Origin: Roseibacterium elongatum DSM 19469
GTDB lineage: Bacteria; Pseudomonadota; Alphaproteobacteria; Rhodobacterales; Rhodobacteraceae
DNA: 64,000 bases
Assembly (NCBI RefSeq): GCF_000590925.1
Contig: NZ_CP004372.1
Coordinates: 2,771,001-2,835,000 of the forward strand
Reading direction: 5' to 3'
Position numbers and translations under genes: made by a program. How positions within the stretch are numbered: position 1 is the stretch's first letter; every line of letters begins with the position of its first letter. Of the stretch, positions 63,301 to 64,000 are shown piece by piece. The notes under the pieces were generated by a model. The model did not search any database, was not told the origin of the DNA, and saw only the letters and a list, made by a program, of their open reading frames with translations.

Positions 63301-63766
63301 AGGTGGTCGAGGATTCGCCGGTATGATCGTCGCCCATCGCCATCACGACGCCGCCATGGGGCGAGGTGCCGGCCATGTTCACATGCCGCATCACGTCGCC
63401 AGAGCGGTCGACGCCCGGCCCCTTGCCGTACCACAGGCCAAAGACACCATCGAACTTGCCTTCGCCGCGCAACTCGGCCGTCTGGCTACCCCAAAGGGCT
63501 GTGGCGGCCAGATCCTCGTTCAGACCGGGCTGGAAAACGATGTCGGAGGCCGACAACTGCTTGCCCGCGCGCGCCATCTGCAGATCGACCGCCCCCAGCG
63601 GCGACCCGCGATAGCCGGTAACCAGACCGGCGGTATTCAACCCCGCGGCCATATCCCGCGCCTTTTGCGCCAGCATCAGGCGCACCAGCGCCTGCGTGCC
63701 ATTCAGCAAAACCGGGGATTTCGTCAGATCGAACCGATCCGACAGCGAAACCTGTTGCAAACCCAT
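60359..63766 (-). CDS. Indolepyruvate ferredoxin oxidoreductase, fused form
   Basis: An 1135-residue fusion of the alpha, beta and gamma parts of 2-keto acid:ferredoxin oxidoreductase. The N-terminal domain has VTGYRGSPLGAVD. The TPP domain has VPWFCSGCPHNTSTR, GAGIGCHFMAKWMDR and NDAVAMTGGQHNEG. The iron-sulfur segment is CEGCGDCGVQSNC plus CNKDFSCLKGFCPS. The gamma domain has TGVGGTGVVTIGAVMAQAA. Such enzymes oxidise aryl pyruvates from aromatic amino acids to acyl-CoA with electrons to ferredoxin. It is divergent from the LysR gene at the window end. Confidence 0.93.
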   Translation of the reverse strand: MGLQQVSLSDRFDLTKSPVLLNGTQALVRLMLAQKARDMAAGLNTAGLVTGYRGSPLGAVDLQMARAGKQLSASDIVFQPGLNEDLAATALWGSQTAELRGEGKFDGVFGLWYGKGPGVDRSGDVMRHVNMAGTSPHGGVVMAMGDDHTGESSTTCHQSDWALVDAHMPVLSPAGVQEILDFGHYGFALSRFAGVWVGLKTMKDTVEATAVVDGRPDRMSFVLPPFDMPEGGLNIRLGDHWVPQEERLVAHKRYAAEAFARANGIDKRVWGKPGAKIGLVAAGKNWLDLMSALSALNIDAAEAERLGITTYKVGQTWPMDMTSLRDWAEGLDLIVVVEEKRKLIEVQVKEAIFDDRRGRRVYGYRKGGGGEILFPTHFALDPADIALKLGRILIEEGRETDRIRAGMAKVDEAKRASNTPDLAARVPWFCSGCPHNTSTRVPDGARAGAGIGCHFMAKWMDRETEAYTHMGGEGVNWVGEAPFSTRPHMFQNLGEGTYNHSGILAIRAALAAGTNITYKILFNDAVAMTGGQHNEGDLDPARIAAEVQAMGVQHIALVYDPKEEIDWSRYPKGLERFERDNLMAVQEKYQKIPGVSVIIYVQTCAAEKRRRRKRGTFPDIDRRVFINTDVCEGCGDCGVQSNCVSIVPVETELGRKRAIDQSSCNKDFSCLKGFCPSFVTVEGGKIRKQATAQVDLSGLPEPTLPTIDGTHNVLVTGVGGTGVVTIGAVMAQAAQIDGKGAGMIEMAGLAQKGGAVWIHLRLANDPADISAIRVGVGEAHAVIGGDLVVTGGAKTLSAMRTGQTGAAVNSHEIITGDFTRDTEFRIPGSDLQTALQARLKDRLALFDATDLAKALLGDSIYSNMMTFGAAWQMGLIPLSHAAIRAAIELNGASIETNLQAFEMGRWAVENPDAAERLTRAEVVALPKTLDEKIEFRVAHLTAYQGPRLARRYRKMVDGITEPRLKEAVAKGYHKLLTYKDEYEVARLHLDTVAKARAEFEGDFTLKYHLAPPLLPGKDANGRPKKRAFGPWIAKAYPLLARLKPLRGTPLDVFGYSAERRMERGLIKQYERDMTTLLPEARAETMDLLVALAELPLQIKGFGPVKEANAEKAARQREDLLAMIRSGGAPVAEAAE

Positions 63767-63963
63767 CGTGCACCTCCCTGCAAGCTAGGGTAACACATTC
63801 CATTATAGGTCAAAAAGGCTGACCTGAAAACAGGTTTTTCCGCAGGCGGCGGAATTCGGCATACCCGCGTCGACTGAATTTTGGGCAAAGCCGCATTAGG
63901 CTTTGAAAGCGCTGCCCCGGATGCATATCAGGTATTCCGAACACGTAGCTGGAGGTTCGCCCG

Positions 63964-64000
63964 GTGGATTGGGACAAATTGCGAATTTTTCACGCCGTGG
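63964..64000 (+). CDS. LysR-family transcriptional regulator, first 12 codons only
   Basis: After GGAGG at 63951, a GTG at 63964 opens VDWDKLRIFHAV, the typical start of a LysR-type regulator N-terminus. The rest lies beyond the window. It is divergent from the indolepyruvate oxidoreductase gene, with about 197 bp between them, and may control it. Only the first 12 residues can be read, so the call is by similarity to the common opening of this family. Confidence 0.65.
   Translation, partial: MDWDKLRIFHAV

Noticed and set aside
60848..63793. A 981-residue open frame opposite indolepyruvate oxidoreductase
   Set aside because: Same reason: composition is that of an antisense shadow and the opposite strand encodes a clear enzyme.
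1..64000. Mobile element, prophage, CRISPR or defence island
   Set aside because: No transposase, integrase, phage structural gene, direct-repeat array or defence-type domain was seen. The GTA lysis pair is a domesticated core function rather than an active prophage.

Overview
The window is a stretch of GC-rich bacterial chromosome whose gene content and gene order point to a member of the Rhodobacterales (Roseobacter/Paracoccaceae, Alphaproteobacteria). Supporting signs are an L21 ribosomal protein with a C-terminal HhH extension, a gene-transfer-agent (GTA) lysis cassette, an alphaproteobacterial Mg-type HemB, the bdhA-patatin pair, the fused indolepyruvate oxidoreductase, and copies of an intergenic element of the type GGGGGC-TCT-GCCCCC...GCCAAGATGAAG. 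Most of the sequence is ordinary core genome. I see no transposase, integrase, CRISPR array, toxin-antitoxin pair or rRNA.

Layout: 0-5.5 kb holds the end of hflX, two DMT (EamA) exporters and two tandem FadL-like outer-membrane proteins. 5.5-11.3 kb holds mazG, a flavin reductase, an agmatinase, an acyltransferase, murI, argC and ccmE. 11.4-12.5 kb is the GTA endolysin-holin pair, with a near-consensus CtrA site upstream. 12.5-16.5 kb has an M20 peptidase, tRNA-Ser(CGA), a secreted DUF2059-type protein, rplU and rpmA. 16.5-22.1 kb has a GNAT, obgE, proB, proA and a Cys/Met-metabolism PLP enzyme. 22.1-23.2 kb is a small operon of secreted or unknown proteins. 23.5-31.0 kb is the complete phosphate regulon phoR-pstSCAB-phoU-phoB, with a three-heptamer Pho box before pstS. 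31.3-34.7 kb has aroQ-luxR (solo), a structured 380-bp intergenic region, and tsf and rpsB. 34.9-37.5 kb has the pseudouridine catabolism pair psuK-psuG and a DUF502 protein. 37.6-42 kb has a peptide-type ABC solute-binding protein, a candidate small RNA with its own promoter and terminator, bdhA, a patatin and a CsbD-like protein. 42-47 kb has an acyl-CoA synthetase, a DsbA-like protein, a Bcr/CflA-type MFS exporter and two membrane proteins. 47-52.3 kb has mfd, a small membrane protein and hemB. 52.5-60.1 kb has a SYLF lipoprotein, a penicillin-acylase-type hydrolase, an ATPase, metA, an alpha/beta hydrolase, ppk2 and a TetR regulator. 60.4-63.8 kb is indolepyruvate ferredoxin oxidoreductase. 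The start of a divergent LysR regulator closes the window.

Six genes carry apparent single-base indels: the first DMT exporter, argC, a small secreted protein, phoR (two, compensating), the solute-binding protein (a cluster of about four) and bdhA. Several sit in G or C homopolymers, and the genes are otherwise conserved from end to end. I read them mainly as sequence or assembly errors, and annotate the genes as one unit each.

The most interesting unexplained items are the candidate small RNA at about 39.50-39.57 kb, the CtrA-like site in front of the GTA lysis genes, the dispersed intergenic element (six copies, one forming a 23-nt-arm inverted repeat), and the multi-hairpin spacer at 32.5-32.9 kb. 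I did not find a convincing wholly new multi-gene system.
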